Assembly (NCBI RefSeq): GCF_000422565.1
Contig: NZ_KE383876.1
Location: 220,803 to 284,802 of the forward strand
Source of the DNA: Desulfovibrio aminophilus DSM 12254
GTDB lineage: Bacteria > Desulfobacterota > Desulfovibrionia > Desulfovibrionales > Desulfovibrionaceae
DNA: 64,000 nt
Direction of reading: 5' to 3'
Part shown: positions 1-7,618 of the stretch, in pieces
Layout of the letters: each line of letters begins with the position of its first letter
Position numbering within the stretch: position 1 is the stretch's first letter
The notes under the pieces: model-generated
What the model saw: only the letters and a program-made list of their open reading frames with translations
Told to the model about the DNA's origin: nothing
The model's database searches: none
Program-made: the position numbers and the translations under genes

Positions 1-86
1 ACGCCCTCGGCGTCTGCCGCATCCTCCGGAAAAGGCGTCCCGGCCATCGGCCGAACCGCCCTCCGGGGCTTCCCCTCGCGTCGATC

Positions 87-344
87 TCAGTGCTTGTGGT
101 CGTGCACTTCCTTTTCGTGTCCCGGATGCTCGTGGTCGTGGGCTCCATGCTCACCCGCGTGGGTGTGATCGTGGCCCTCCCCGGCGTGCTCGTGCGGGTG
201 CTTGTGCTCGTGCGGGTGTTCGTGGCTGTGGGTGTGTTCGTGCGGGTGGGAATGCACGCCCATTCCCGGGTGCTCGTGCGGGTGCTCGTGGCTGTGGGTA
301 TGCTCGTGCTCGTGGTCGTGCTTGTGCTCGTGGTCGCCCTTCAT
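87..344 (-). CDS. Histidine-rich, probably metal-binding protein
   Basis: This 85-residue protein is 34/85 histidine (40%), nearly all in alternating His-Glu, His-Pro, His-Ser or His-Thr pairs from residue 5 to the end. It has no signal peptide and no cysteine. A strong ribosome site (AAGGAGG) precedes the ATG by a normal spacing. His-rich proteins of this kind bind or store Ni, Zn, Co or Cu, for example for hydrogenase maturation, but no metal gene is adjacent, so the ligand is open. The coding DNA is itself a degenerate tandem repeat. The reverse strand is also open and reads as a Val/Leu-rich protein, which is a by-product of the repeat. Confidence 0.75.
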   Translation of the reverse strand: MKGDHEHKHDHEHEHTHSHEHPHEHPGMGVHSHPHEHTHSHEHPHEHKHPHEHAGEGHDHTHAGEHGAHDHEHPGHEKEVHDHKH

Positions 345-753
345 GGCCGTTCCTCCTTGCCGAGGGTGCGTTTTTCTTCTCCGCCTTTCTCATCCAATAA
401 GTTCCATGCCGCACCTTGTATAGCCCGCACCATTTTTTTTCTTGTGTCATGCCGGGTGAATACCGTGGCGGTCCATGCCACGCGGAGACACTCCGGCGTC
501 CCATCCCACGTTGGGAAATCCATTGACTCCCGCTGAACGAGACACGGCAACACGCTTGAATAGTTGATCCTCTCTGAATATCCCGGAATGGGAACAGACC
601 CCGTTTTTCCTCGCGCCGTGCCACCGTCGCTCGATGTCCGCAGCGCGCTCCTTTCCCTTCGGCGACAAGGAAAACGCCGCGCAAGCCGCTTTTTTTTGTC
701 CCCGCCGCATGCTATGTTCCCTTCCGTCAGCAACCGTCCCACAAGGAGACCCC
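345..753. other. Intergenic region without a supported gene
   Basis: About 400 bases separate the divergent His-rich and lipoprotein genes. No reading frame with a ribosome site was found. A TATGTT hexamer at 713-718 could be the -10 element for the downstream lipoprotein, but its -35 side is only a T-run. No strong hairpin or tRNA-like fold was seen. Confidence 0.4.
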
Positions 754-1101
754 ATGAAGCCGTTCCTGTTCTGCCTCTGTCTCTGCTCGGCCCTGGCCCT
801 GGCCGCCTGCGGCAAGACCGCCCGTGAACAGCTCATGGATGAGGACTACACCCGCATGACCGACACCGGGATCGTCCGCTACTACTACGACCTGGACCAG
901 GCCATCGAGGCCTGCGAGTACCGCGTCCGGTCCGAGACGCCCCTGCGCATGGGCGTGGGCAGCGGCTGGGGGTCCGGCGGCGGCGCGGGCATCGGCGTGG
1001 GCGTGACCCGCGACGCCAGCAACAACTGCGACGCCACCCCGTTGCGCCACCGCCAGCTCGACGTGCGCGCGGAGATGACCCGCCGGGGCATCCAGCCCTA
1101 G
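754..1101 (+). CDS. Small putative lipoprotein, function unknown
   Basis: A 115-residue product with a short hydrophobic signal peptide ending in a lipobox (LALAAC, Cys about residue 17), so it is predicted to be exported and lipid-anchored. The start was chosen at the ATG preceded by AAGGAG; an upstream in-frame ATG would put extra sequence before the signal peptide. The middle is glycine-rich, with repeated Gly-Val and Gly-Ile pairs around residues 66-90, and two further Cys flank this stretch. No known domain was recognised. It lies 36 bases before the VOC gene. Confidence 0.65.
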   Translation: MKPFLFCLCLCSALALAACGKTAREQLMDEDYTRMTDTGIVRYYYDLDQAIEACEYRVRSETPLRMGVGSGWGSGGGAGIGVGVTRDASNNCDATPLRHRQLDVRAEMTRRGIQP

Positions 1102-1137
1102 ACCAGCGCCGACGCGCCCGGAGCGCCCGGCTTTTCC

Positions 1138-1797
1138 ATGCCTCTGGAACTCGACCACATCTTCGTCTGCTGCGGCCCCGGCGCTCCCGAGGCCGAAACC
1201 CTGATCCGGCTCGGCCTGGCCGAGGGCCCATCCAACACCCATCCCGGCCAGGGAACCGCCAACCGCCGCTTTCCCTTCGGCAACGCCTATCTCGAACTGC
1301 TCTGGGTCACGGACCCGGCGGAAGCCCAGGCCGGACCCGCCCGGGAGACCCGGCTCTGGGAGCGCTGGTCGCGACGCCGGAACGGGGCGAATCCCTTCGG
1401 CTTCGTGTTCCGCTCCCGGGGAGCACCGGACGGACGGGCCCCCTGCCCCACCCGGGCCTATCGCCCGGCCTATCTCCCGCCGGGCCTGATCATGGAGTTC
1501 GCGGACGGCGCGCCCCTGGAAGAACCCGAGATCGTCTTCCTGCCCTTCGTGCATGGCCCGGGACGCGTGGCTCCTCCAAAGGGCGGGCCCGTGCGCGGCC
1601 TGATCCGGGTCGAGGCCGATCTGCCCCGGGCCGATCATCTCTCCGAATCGTCCCGGGCCCTGGCCGAGGCGGGTCTGATGGTCTACCGCCGGTCGCCGGA
1701 GCACCTGCTCGAACTCGTTCTGGACGCGGACGCGGCCTTCGCCGCCGACCTCCGGCCCGGGCTGCCCCTGCTGCTGCGCGGCGGACCGGCGCGCTGA
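1138..1797 (+). CDS. Glyoxalase-like (VOC superfamily) protein
   Basis: A 219-residue protein opening with LELDHIFVCC, the usual first beta-strand of the VOC fold where a metal-ligand His sits. It continues with the pattern of the glyoxalase-like family: a G-T-N-R-F-F-N-AYLELLWV stretch around residues 40-58, then a second half that repeats the beta-alpha-beta order. Members are metal-dependent lyases, isomerases or dioxygenases, or resistance proteins; the substrate cannot be read here. No clear ribosome site precedes the ATG. The stop is 53 bases before the ChbG-family gene. Confidence 0.6.
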   Translation: MPLELDHIFVCCGPGAPEAETLIRLGLAEGPSNTHPGQGTANRRFPFGNAYLELLWVTDPAEAQAGPARETRLWERWSRRRNGANPFGFVFRSRGAPDGRAPCPTRAYRPAYLPPGLIMEFADGAPLEEPEIVFLPFVHGPGRVAPPKGGPVRGLIRVEADLPRADHLSESSRALAEAGLMVYRRSPEHLLELVLDADAAFAADLRPGLPLLLRGGPAR

Positions 1798-1814
1798 GTC
1801 CCAGCGGCCCCCGC

Positions 1815-1843
1815 TTTACGCCGCGGCGCGCAGGGTCTACAGT
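1815..1843 (+). promoter_or_regulatory. Candidate promoter, possibly leaderless
   Basis: TTTACG, a 17-base spacer and TACAGT precede the ATG at 1851. The -10-like hexamer ends seven bases before the ATG and there is no ribosome site, the layout expected of a transcript starting at or very near the start codon. Confidence 0.35.
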
Positions 1844-1850
1844 GCCCGCC

Positions 1851-2687
1851 ATGCGCGTGATCGTGAACGTGGACGACCTGGGGCTGCACCCGGCGGTGCG
1901 GCGGGCCGTGGAGGATCTCGGCCGGATCGGCATCGTCACCTCCTCCACCCTGCTGGTCAACGGACCGGACGCCGAACAAGCGGCGAAGACCACCGGCGTG
2001 GGCCTGGGCGTCCACCTGAACATCCTGCGCGGACGGCCGACCCTCCCGCCGGGCGAGGTGGACAGTCTGGTGGGCCCGGACGGGCTCTTCCTGGGCGACT
2101 ACACGGCCCTTTTCAAGCGCTACCTCACCGGCCGCATCGACCACGGCCAGGTGGAACGCGAGTGGACCGCCCAGGTGGAGCGGGCCAGGGAACTGGGCGT
2201 CAGCCCCACGCATTTCGACTCCGAGAAGCACATCCACGCCTGGCCCACGCTCATGGCCGTGGCCGCCAGGGTGGCCGGGAAATTCGGCGTGGGCTGGCTG
2301 CGACGGCCCGTGGAGTGCCAGAAGCTGGCCCGGATGGACGCGGGCGGGCTGCGGACCAAGTTCCTGGGCGTCTGCTCCCTGTTCCAGAAGCGCCCGGCGC
2401 GGGTGCGCTGGCCCGACCTGGCCTTCGGCATCGCGGACCAGGGCCGCTTTCTCCTGCCCGAACGCTTCCGGGCCTACGCCGCCCGCGCACCCAAGGCCCG
2501 GGTGGTGGAGATCGTCTGCCACCCCGGCAAGCCCCTGCCCGGCGACCCGGACATCCCGGCCGAGTATGGCAAACTGCGCGTGGCCGCCCAGTGGGAGGCC
2601 GAGTACAAGGCCCTTTCCGACCCGGAATGGCTCCGCGTCCTGGGCGAGATGGGGGCCAAGCTTGTGCACTACGGCCAGATGCCGTAA
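1851..2687 (+). CDS. ChbG/YdjC-HpnK family carbohydrate deacetylase
   Basis: A 278-residue protein with the family's metal and catalytic pattern: NVDDLG at residues 6-11, a GVHLN motif with His55, and THFDSEKHIH around residues 120-129. The family removes N-acetyl groups from amino sugars such as chito-oligosaccharides, or acts on hopanoid and lipid head groups. It sits ten bases before a DPM1-like glycosyltransferase, which suggests a joint role in making or trimming a membrane-linked sugar. The ATG at 1851 was chosen; an in-frame GTG at 1842 would add three residues. No ribosome site is visible. Confidence 0.75.
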   Translation: MRVIVNVDDLGLHPAVRRAVEDLGRIGIVTSSTLLVNGPDAEQAAKTTGVGLGVHLNILRGRPTLPPGEVDSLVGPDGLFLGDYTALFKRYLTGRIDHGQVEREWTAQVERARELGVSPTHFDSEKHIHAWPTLMAVAARVAGKFGVGWLRRPVECQKLARMDAGGLRTKFLGVCSLFQKRPARVRWPDLAFGIADQGRFLLPERFRAYAARAPKARVVEIVCHPGKPLPGDPDIPAEYGKLRVAAQWEAEYKALSDPEWLRVLGEMGAKLVHYGQMP

Positions 2688-2696
2688 GGAATCGCC

Positions 2697-3680
2697 ATGC
2701 CCGAACGCGCCATCGAACTCTCCGTGGTCACGCCCATGCACAACGAGGAGCTCTGCATCCGCGAGTTCCACCGCCGGGTCACGTCCGTGCTCTCCGAATT
2801 CGGCATCGAGTACGAGATCGTCATCGTCAACGACGGCTCCACCGACTCCACCGGCGCGATCATCCGCGAACTGGCCGACGCCGACCCCCGGCTCACGGGC
2901 GTGTTCCTGGCCCGCAACCGGGGCCAATGCACCGCCATCTACGCGGGCATGCAGCACTCCCGGGGCAAGTACGTGGTCATCATGGACGGCGATCTCCAGC
3001 ACCCGCCGGAGGAGCTTCCGGCCCTGGTGACCACGATCCGCGAGGGCTGGGACATGGTCAAGGGCGTGCGGACCAACCGCTCGGAATCCCTCGTGCTGCG
3101 CCGCATCCCGAGCCGGATAGCGAACTATCTTCTGCGCGCCACGAGCAAGTGCGACGTGAAGGACATGGGCGGCCTGTCCATCCTGCGCGGCGATCTGGCC
3201 CGCACCCTGCATCTGCGCGAGGGCCAGCACCGCCTCCTGCCCGCCCTGGTCCACGGGCTGGGCGGCTCGGTGGCCGAGGTGCCCACCAGCGCTCCGCCGC
3301 GCTTCGCGGGCAAGAGCCACTACGGCATCGGCCGGTCCGTGGACGTGCTCTTCGACATCATCCTGCTCTGGTTCCAGAACTCCTTCAAGCAGCGGCCCGT
3401 CTACCTCTTCGGCCGCATCGCCCTGCTCCTGTTCCTGGCCGCCAGCGTGATCATGGCCTGGCTGCTCTACGGCAAGATCTTTTACGGCGAGCACATGGGC
3501 ACCCGGCCGCCGTTCCTGGGCGCGGTGCTCTTCTACCTCGCCTCCCTGGGCTTCATGTCCACGGGCTTCATCCTGGAAGTGCTCTCCAACGTCCTGGCCG
3601 CCCAGACCGACGTCAAGCCCTACCAGGTGCGCGAGATCGTCCGCAAACAGCGCGACCCCGCCGAGGAGGCCACCGACTAA
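2697..3680 (+). CDS. GT2 glycosyltransferase, DPM1/ArnC-like membrane enzyme
   Basis: A 327-residue family 2 glycosyltransferase. The nucleotide-sugar half shows SVVTPMHNE at 9-17, VNDGSTDSTG at 44-53 and the DxD-containing MDGDLQHPPE at 96-105. Two hydrophobic segments follow at roughly 235-260 and 275-300, the layout of polyprenyl-phosphate sugar transferases such as ArnC and GtrB. It would move a sugar from a nucleotide to a lipid phosphate on the inner face of the membrane. It is only nine bases downstream of the ChbG-type deacetylase, with AAGGA before the ATG, so the two are probably one operon. Confidence 0.85.
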   Translation: MPERAIELSVVTPMHNEELCIREFHRRVTSVLSEFGIEYEIVIVNDGSTDSTGAIIRELADADPRLTGVFLARNRGQCTAIYAGMQHSRGKYVVIMDGDLQHPPEELPALVTTIREGWDMVKGVRTNRSESLVLRRIPSRIANYLLRATSKCDVKDMGGLSILRGDLARTLHLREGQHRLLPALVHGLGGSVAEVPTSAPPRFAGKSHYGIGRSVDVLFDIILLWFQNSFKQRPVYLFGRIALLLFLAASVIMAWLLYGKIFYGEHMGTRPPFLGAVLFYLASLGFMSTGFILEVLSNVLAAQTDVKPYQVREIVRKQRDPAEEATD

Positions 3681-3772
3681 CCCCCTTCGGCCCTCTTCGG
3701 GGGGTATGGAAAGGCGAAAGAGAGTTTTCACGAGTCACAAGGCACCGAGGAAGAACCAACAAGGAGGTCACA

Positions 3773-3952
3773 TTGGCGAAGAAACCCAACTATTCCTACG
3801 AAAAACGTCAGAAGGAACTGGCCAAGGCCAAGAAGAAGGCCGAAAAGCTGCGCCAGAAGCAGGAACGCAAGGACTCACGGCCCGACGACGACTCCTCCAC
3901 GCAGGACGAGCCGGAAACCGCTCCAGCCATCTCGCCCGACGCCGACGCTTAA
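3773..3952 (+). CDS. Small charged coiled-coil protein, TTG start
   Basis: A 59-residue product begins at a TTG preceded by an excellent AAGGAGG five bases away. Its first 35 residues are Lys/Glu-rich and strongly helical (YEKRQKELAKAKKKAEKLRQ); the tail is acidic and disordered. The family is unnamed here, but short Lys-rich proteins of this design are common in proteobacteria, some being nucleic-acid-binding. It is very small and lacks a hydrophobic core, so the main support is the ribosome site and intact frame. It ends right where the repeat cluster begins. Confidence 0.55.
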   Translation: MAKKPNYSYEKRQKELAKAKKKAEKLRQKQERKDSRPDDDSSTQDEPETAPAISPDADA

Positions 3953-3958
3953 GTCCGG

Positions 3959-4360
3959 GGCCTTCGGCCCGTTTCGGAAAGCCGGAAGAGGAACGCCTCT
4001 TCGTCTTTCTCAAAACCGGCGAAGCCGGGGGCCTTCGGCCCGTTTCAGAAAGACGAAAGGCGCCGTACCACCGCGACCTTTGAGGTTGCGCCTCGGTCCA
4101 ACGAGGCGCTGTCCTTCTGCGGCCTGAAACCCACCCCGTTCCAGCGAAAGCCGAGGCCCTTCGGCCCGTTTCAAAAAGCCGAAAGAGGAACGCCCCTTCG
4201 TCTTTCTGGAAACCGACGAAGTCGGGGGCCTTCGGCCCGTTTCGGAAATACGGAACGATGGGATCCTCTTGGCCTTTCCGTAGACCGGCGAAGCCGGCCT
4301 TTCTAAGGACCGGCGAAGCCGGCCTTTCTAAGGACCGGCGAAGCCGGAGGCGAAGTCGGA
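3959..4360. repeat. Cluster of mosaic short repeats
   Basis: Nothing but repeats fills the gap from 3953 to 4327. Four copies of the 17-mer GGCCTTCGGCCCGTTTC (one with a small variation) start at 3959, 4030, about 4156 and 4227. Between them lie CCGGCGAAGCCGG palindromes and GAAAGxxGAAAGAGG-like links. From 4283 a 25-base unit with core GACCGGCGAAGCCGG starts at 4283, 4308 and 4333. The last units run into the 3' end of the vWA-like gene. Related copies occur in other intergenic gaps of the window. Confidence 0.85.
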
Positions 4361-5764
4361 GGTGGTGGTCCGGCCGGGCATGACCGAGACGTCGTGCCTG
4401 GTCACGCTCTTCTTGGTCGGCAGGTCGATGATCTTCACGTCGTAGACCCCGGGCAGGACCGGGAAGGCCTTGGGGGTCTCGGCTCCGCTCATGCCCGTGG
4501 CCAGGGGTTCCTTTTCTCCCGGGGAATAGATCTCCACCAGGACGTTGCCGGGCATTCCATTGACCAGCGCGCGCACGCTGATCCAGCCCTCGTCGAAGGA
4601 CACGGGCACGGTGGTCACGACACCGGAGCGGGCGGCGATGCTGGGGAGCACGGAAGGGGGTCTGCGGGGGTTTTCGGGGTCCGAGGCGCGAATGGAGTAG
4701 ATGCCGGGCGAAACGAGGAACGGAGCTGGCGGGGAGCCGCTCTGTCCCTGGATCAGGATGCCGGAGCCGCCCTCGGCGGCGATCTCCACCCGGGCGTCGA
4801 TGGGCTTGCCGTTCTTGATCGCGGCCACGCGGATTTCCGCCCCGCCGAAGGCGGCCTCGCGCACGGCGATGCGCTCGTTGGTCACGGCCACGTCCTTGAA
4901 CACCGAGCGGATGCGGCCGGAAGCCGTGGGATCGCTGACCGTGAGCTCGTAGCGGCCCAGGGGCAACGATATCCCGCCCAGTCCCGAAGGCCCGGTGCGG
5001 AAGGTGGCCAGGGGTGGAGTTCCAGCGGTTCCGGCCGACGCGGGCCGGACCTCCACCAGGGCGTCGAAGGGCGCGCCCAGGCGGGTGGCGCGCACGAGCA
5101 GGTTCTCGACCCGGAAGGCCCGACGCAGGGCCCGGGCCAAATCCGCGCCGTTGGCCGCGCTCTCGTAGGTGCCGCCGGAGAGCCCGGCCATGTTGTCCAG
5201 CACGGCGGCCTGGTTGGACGTGACCTGATAGCCCACGATGCGCAGGGTGAAGGGCAGGCCCAGGGCCTTGAGCAGGGAGACCACCGGGCCGGGGTCCTCT
5301 CCACAGGTGTCCAGGCCCGTGCTCAGGAACACGGCGGTGACGGGCGTGCGCACGGCCAAGATGCGTTTGGTGGCGGCCTCCAGGTCCAGGGTCGGCGCCG
5401 GCTTGCCGTCCGGCCTGGCCAGGGAGGACACGGCGCGCATGAAGTCGAGCTTGTTCAGAGGGCCCAGGGGCACCAGTTCGCGCACCGGCAGACAGGCCAC
5501 CTGACTGGGCTGGGGATAGAGGTAGAGCGCGGCCTGGGCGTTTTCCGGCAGGTCGCGGACAACGGCGTTGAGCACGGGCTTGGCGGCCTCCAGCCGAGCG
5601 TATCCGGCCGTGGCGTCCAGGATCACGACGAAGGTCGACTGGGCCGCGCCGGGCCGCGCCGGAGCCGCTTGCGGCGGCTGGGCCGGGTTGGGCTGGGCCG
5701 CGCGGGCCGGAATCGCGGCGCAGAACAAGAGCAGCAGACAGAGGCAGACTGAGGCCGGACGCAT
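4328..5764 (-). CDS. Secreted vWA-like protein with degenerate MIDAS
   Basis: A 478-residue protein with a signal peptide of about 22 residues (hydrophobic run 7-19, AxA cut site) and a Pro/Ala-rich linker. A von Willebrand A-like domain follows at about 44-220: FVVILDATAG at 45-54 occupies the place of the MIDAS loop, and an LSTGLDTCGEDP loop lies further on. Beta-rich segments from 230 to the end resemble carboxypeptidase-regulatory or PEGA-type modules (ELTVSDP, YSIRASDP, YDVKIIDLP). The usual DxSxS is replaced by DxTxG, so metal-dependent ligand binding may be weakened. The last residues are encoded by the short-repeat cluster, so the C-terminus was probably set by repeat insertion. Confidence 0.65.
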   Translation of the reverse strand: MRPASVCLCLLLLFCAAIPARAAQPNPAQPPQAAPARPGAAQSTFVVILDATAGYARLEAAKPVLNAVVRDLPENAQAALYLYPQPSQVACLPVRELVPLGPLNKLDFMRAVSSLARPDGKPAPTLDLEAATKRILAVRTPVTAVFLSTGLDTCGEDPGPVVSLLKALGLPFTLRIVGYQVTSNQAAVLDNMAGLSGGTYESAANGADLARALRRAFRVENLLVRATRLGAPFDALVEVRPASAGTAGTPPLATFRTGPSGLGGISLPLGRYELTVSDPTASGRIRSVFKDVAVTNERIAVREAAFGGAEIRVAAIKNGKPIDARVEIAAEGGSGILIQGQSGSPPAPFLVSPGIYSIRASDPENPRRPPSVLPSIAARSGVVTTVPVSFDEGWISVRALVNGMPGNVLVEIYSPGEKEPLATGMSGAETPKAFPVLPGVYDVKIIDLPTKKSVTRHDVSVMPGRTTTSDFASGFAGP

Positions 5765-5832
5765 GGAACCTCCTCGGGCCGCACGGCCCCGGGCGTGATT
5801 CTGCCCCAGCCGCCGGGCCCTGTCCAGACGCC

Positions 5833-5861
5833 TTGCCCCCGGCTCGCGCCGATGCTACCTT
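5833..5861 (+). promoter_or_regulatory. Candidate leaderless promoter
   Basis: TTGCCC, a 17-base spacer and TACCTT stand so that the -10 hexamer occupies positions -12 to -7 relative to the ATG at 5868. No ribosome site lies between them. Confidence 0.35.
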
Positions 5862-5867
5862 CAGCAA

Positions 5868-6824
5868 ATGACCGCAATCATCCGCAACTCCGGCCAGACC
5901 CTCTGCCACGACCGCCACGGCCGTCCCCTGCCCTGCCGGGGATCGGGGCAGGACGGGGAGTTCCGGCCCGGCCGCCCCTGGCCCGCGCCACGCTTCGAAC
6001 TTTCGGCCGACGGAGCCGTGGCCCTGGACCGGCTCACGGGCCTGCACTGGTCCGCCGACGCCGACCCCGCCGGGTTCCCGCTCAGCCGGGCCGAGGCCGG
6101 GAACCTCGCCGCGGAGTGGCGCGCGGAGGCCCGCCACGGCTTCGACGACTGGCGATTGCCCGACCGCCGGGAACTGCTGAGCCTGGTGGACTTCGGCTCG
6201 GCCACGCCCAGCCTGCCCCCGAGCCATCCCTTCCGCAACGCGGTCCCCAACTGGTACTGGAGCGCCACCGAGGCCGCCATCCAACCCGGCTACTTCTGGT
6301 ACGTGCAGTTCCTCGGCGGCCGGATGTTCTTCGGCCGGGCCGACGAATATCATCTGGTCTGGCCCGTGCGCGGGCGGAGCGAGTCGCTGCCCAACCCTGG
6401 GCCCGTCGCCGGAACCGGGCGGGCCTGGCCCGAGCCGCGCTTCGAGGTCTTGCCCGGCGGCGAGGCCGTGCTCGACCGGCTCACGAATCTCGTCTGGGCC
6501 CGCGACGCGGACCCGCGCGGCGCGCTGCCCTGGCCCCTGGCCCTGGCCCTGCCCCACGCGGCCAATGAGCGGGTACTGGCCGGGCGGGTGAACTGGCGGC
6601 TGCCCACGATCCTGGAGCTGGAATCCCTGGTGGACGCCACGCGCCACACCCCGGCGCTGCCCGCCGCCCATCCCTTCGTCAACGTGCGCGACACCTACTG
6701 GTCGGCCACCAACAGCGCCCTGGACCCGTCCTGGGCCATGTGCCTGTATCTGCACAAGGGCGGCATCGGCGTGGGCCACAAGCCCACGGCCGGTTTCCAT
6801 GCCTGGGTCGTCAGCGGGAAGTAG
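5868..6824 (+). CDS. Protein with two DUF1566 (Lcl-type) domains
   Basis: A 318-residue protein made of two homologous halves. Each begins RFEL/RFEV, continues with LDRLTxLxWxxDADP, then WRLPxxxELxSLVD, then HPFxN followed by YWSAT. These are hallmarks of DUF1566, a domain related to the sulfatase-modifying and C-type-lectin-like fold. No signal peptide is visible and the first 40 residues are Arg/Gly/Pro-rich. The role of the family is unknown; members are often surface or phage-associated. There is no ribosome site, and a -10-like hexamer directly abuts the ATG. Confidence 0.7.
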   Translation: MTAIIRNSGQTLCHDRHGRPLPCRGSGQDGEFRPGRPWPAPRFELSADGAVALDRLTGLHWSADADPAGFPLSRAEAGNLAAEWRAEARHGFDDWRLPDRRELLSLVDFGSATPSLPPSHPFRNAVPNWYWSATEAAIQPGYFWYVQFLGGRMFFGRADEYHLVWPVRGRSESLPNPGPVAGTGRAWPEPRFEVLPGGEAVLDRLTNLVWARDADPRGALPWPLALALPHAANERVLAGRVNWRLPTILELESLVDATRHTPALPAAHPFVNVRDTYWSATNSALDPSWAMCLYLHKGGIGVGHKPTAGFHAWVVSGK

Positions 6825-6937
6825 GGAGCCCAGAGGCTCCGCGCCCCCGGCTTGATGGAGATTGCGTGAAGATAGGCCGGGACCGGCCTTCGCGCTCCAA
6901 CCGAGCGCCGGCTCCGCAGAAACCAGGAGGCGGGGAC

Positions 6938-7615
6938 ATGACCCTGAAGGAAATTCATGAACGCATCCGGGAGATCGGCTGCCTGACGTTCACCACCCTG
7001 GACGGCGGAACCCCGCACAGCCGGATCGCCCACGTCTGCGGCTGCGATGAGCGGGGGCTTTATTTCCTGAACATGAGCGTCAAGCCGTTCTACCGGCAGT
7101 TGAAGGCGAACGGGAAAGTCGCCCTCTGCGGCATTTTCCCCTCCGGCCGCCCCACCGGAAAGAACCCCGTGGGGCAACCCGCGTTCGAACCCGGCTACAC
7201 GTTGCGGATCACGGGCGAGGCCGAGGAGGTTCCCCTGGCCGAGATCGAGGCCGGGGCCGCCGCTGGCGATGCGACCTTCCGCTACGTCCTGGAGGACCAC
7301 GCCCGCTACCCGGACATCCGCCTGTTCCGCCTGCACCGGGGCAAGGGGGAAATCTACGACTACGACTTCGAGATGGAGCGCCGGGACCACAAGCTGCTGC
7401 GAACCCGCTTCTCCTTCGGCGGCGAGACGCACGAGGAGTCGGGCTGCCGGATCACCGACGCCTGCGTCGCCTGCGGGGCCTGCGCGGAGGTCTGCACCTT
7501 CAAGGCCGTGGTGCCGGGCGAACCCTACCGCATCGACGGCTCGCGCTGCGACGAGTGCGGAAGCTGCATCCTGGCCTGCCCCGAGGACGCCATTGAGCCG
7601 CCCAGGACGATCTAG
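6938..7615 (+). CDS. PNPOx-type flavin domain fused to a 2[4Fe-4S] ferredoxin
   Basis: A 225-residue protein. Residues 1-150 match the pyridoxamine-phosphate-oxidase-like split-barrel fold (CLTFTTLDGGTPHSR near the start, GLYFLN, then FYRQLKANGKVALC). The last 60 residues carry two ferredoxin clusters, ACVACGACAEVC and RCDECGSCILAC, each followed by the usual proline or lysine region. Such a fusion should pass electrons between iron-sulfur clusters and bound FMN or F420. The physiological partner is not visible. The start was chosen at the ATG after AGGAGG; an upstream in-frame extension has no ribosome site. It converges with the DAC-like gene, three bases apart. Confidence 0.75.
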   Translation: MTLKEIHERIREIGCLTFTTLDGGTPHSRIAHVCGCDERGLYFLNMSVKPFYRQLKANGKVALCGIFPSGRPTGKNPVGQPAFEPGYTLRITGEAEEVPLAEIEAGAAAGDATFRYVLEDHARYPDIRLFRLHRGKGEIYDYDFEMERRDHKLLRTRFSFGGETHEESGCRITDACVACGACAEVCTFKAVVPGEPYRIDGSRCDECGSCILACPEDAIEPPRTI

Positions 7616-7618
7616 GGC

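Noticed and set aside
1-86. Tail of a gene entering from outside the window
   Set aside because: No stop-bounded frame with recognisable protein could be supported in so few bases.
90-536. Open frame opposite the His-rich gene (Val/Leu-rich)
   Set aside because: It mirrors the GTG/CTG-rich repeat of the real gene and has no ribosome site.
4283-4347. Possible CRISPR array from the 25-base tandem
   Set aside because: Only about three units, no distinct spacers, and palindromic core; no cas genes.
3768-6800. Very long open frame on the minus strand across repeats and two genes
   Set aside because: Its translation is Ala/Arg/Pro/Gly-rich, lacks domains and overlaps supported genes; typical of GC-rich shadow frames.
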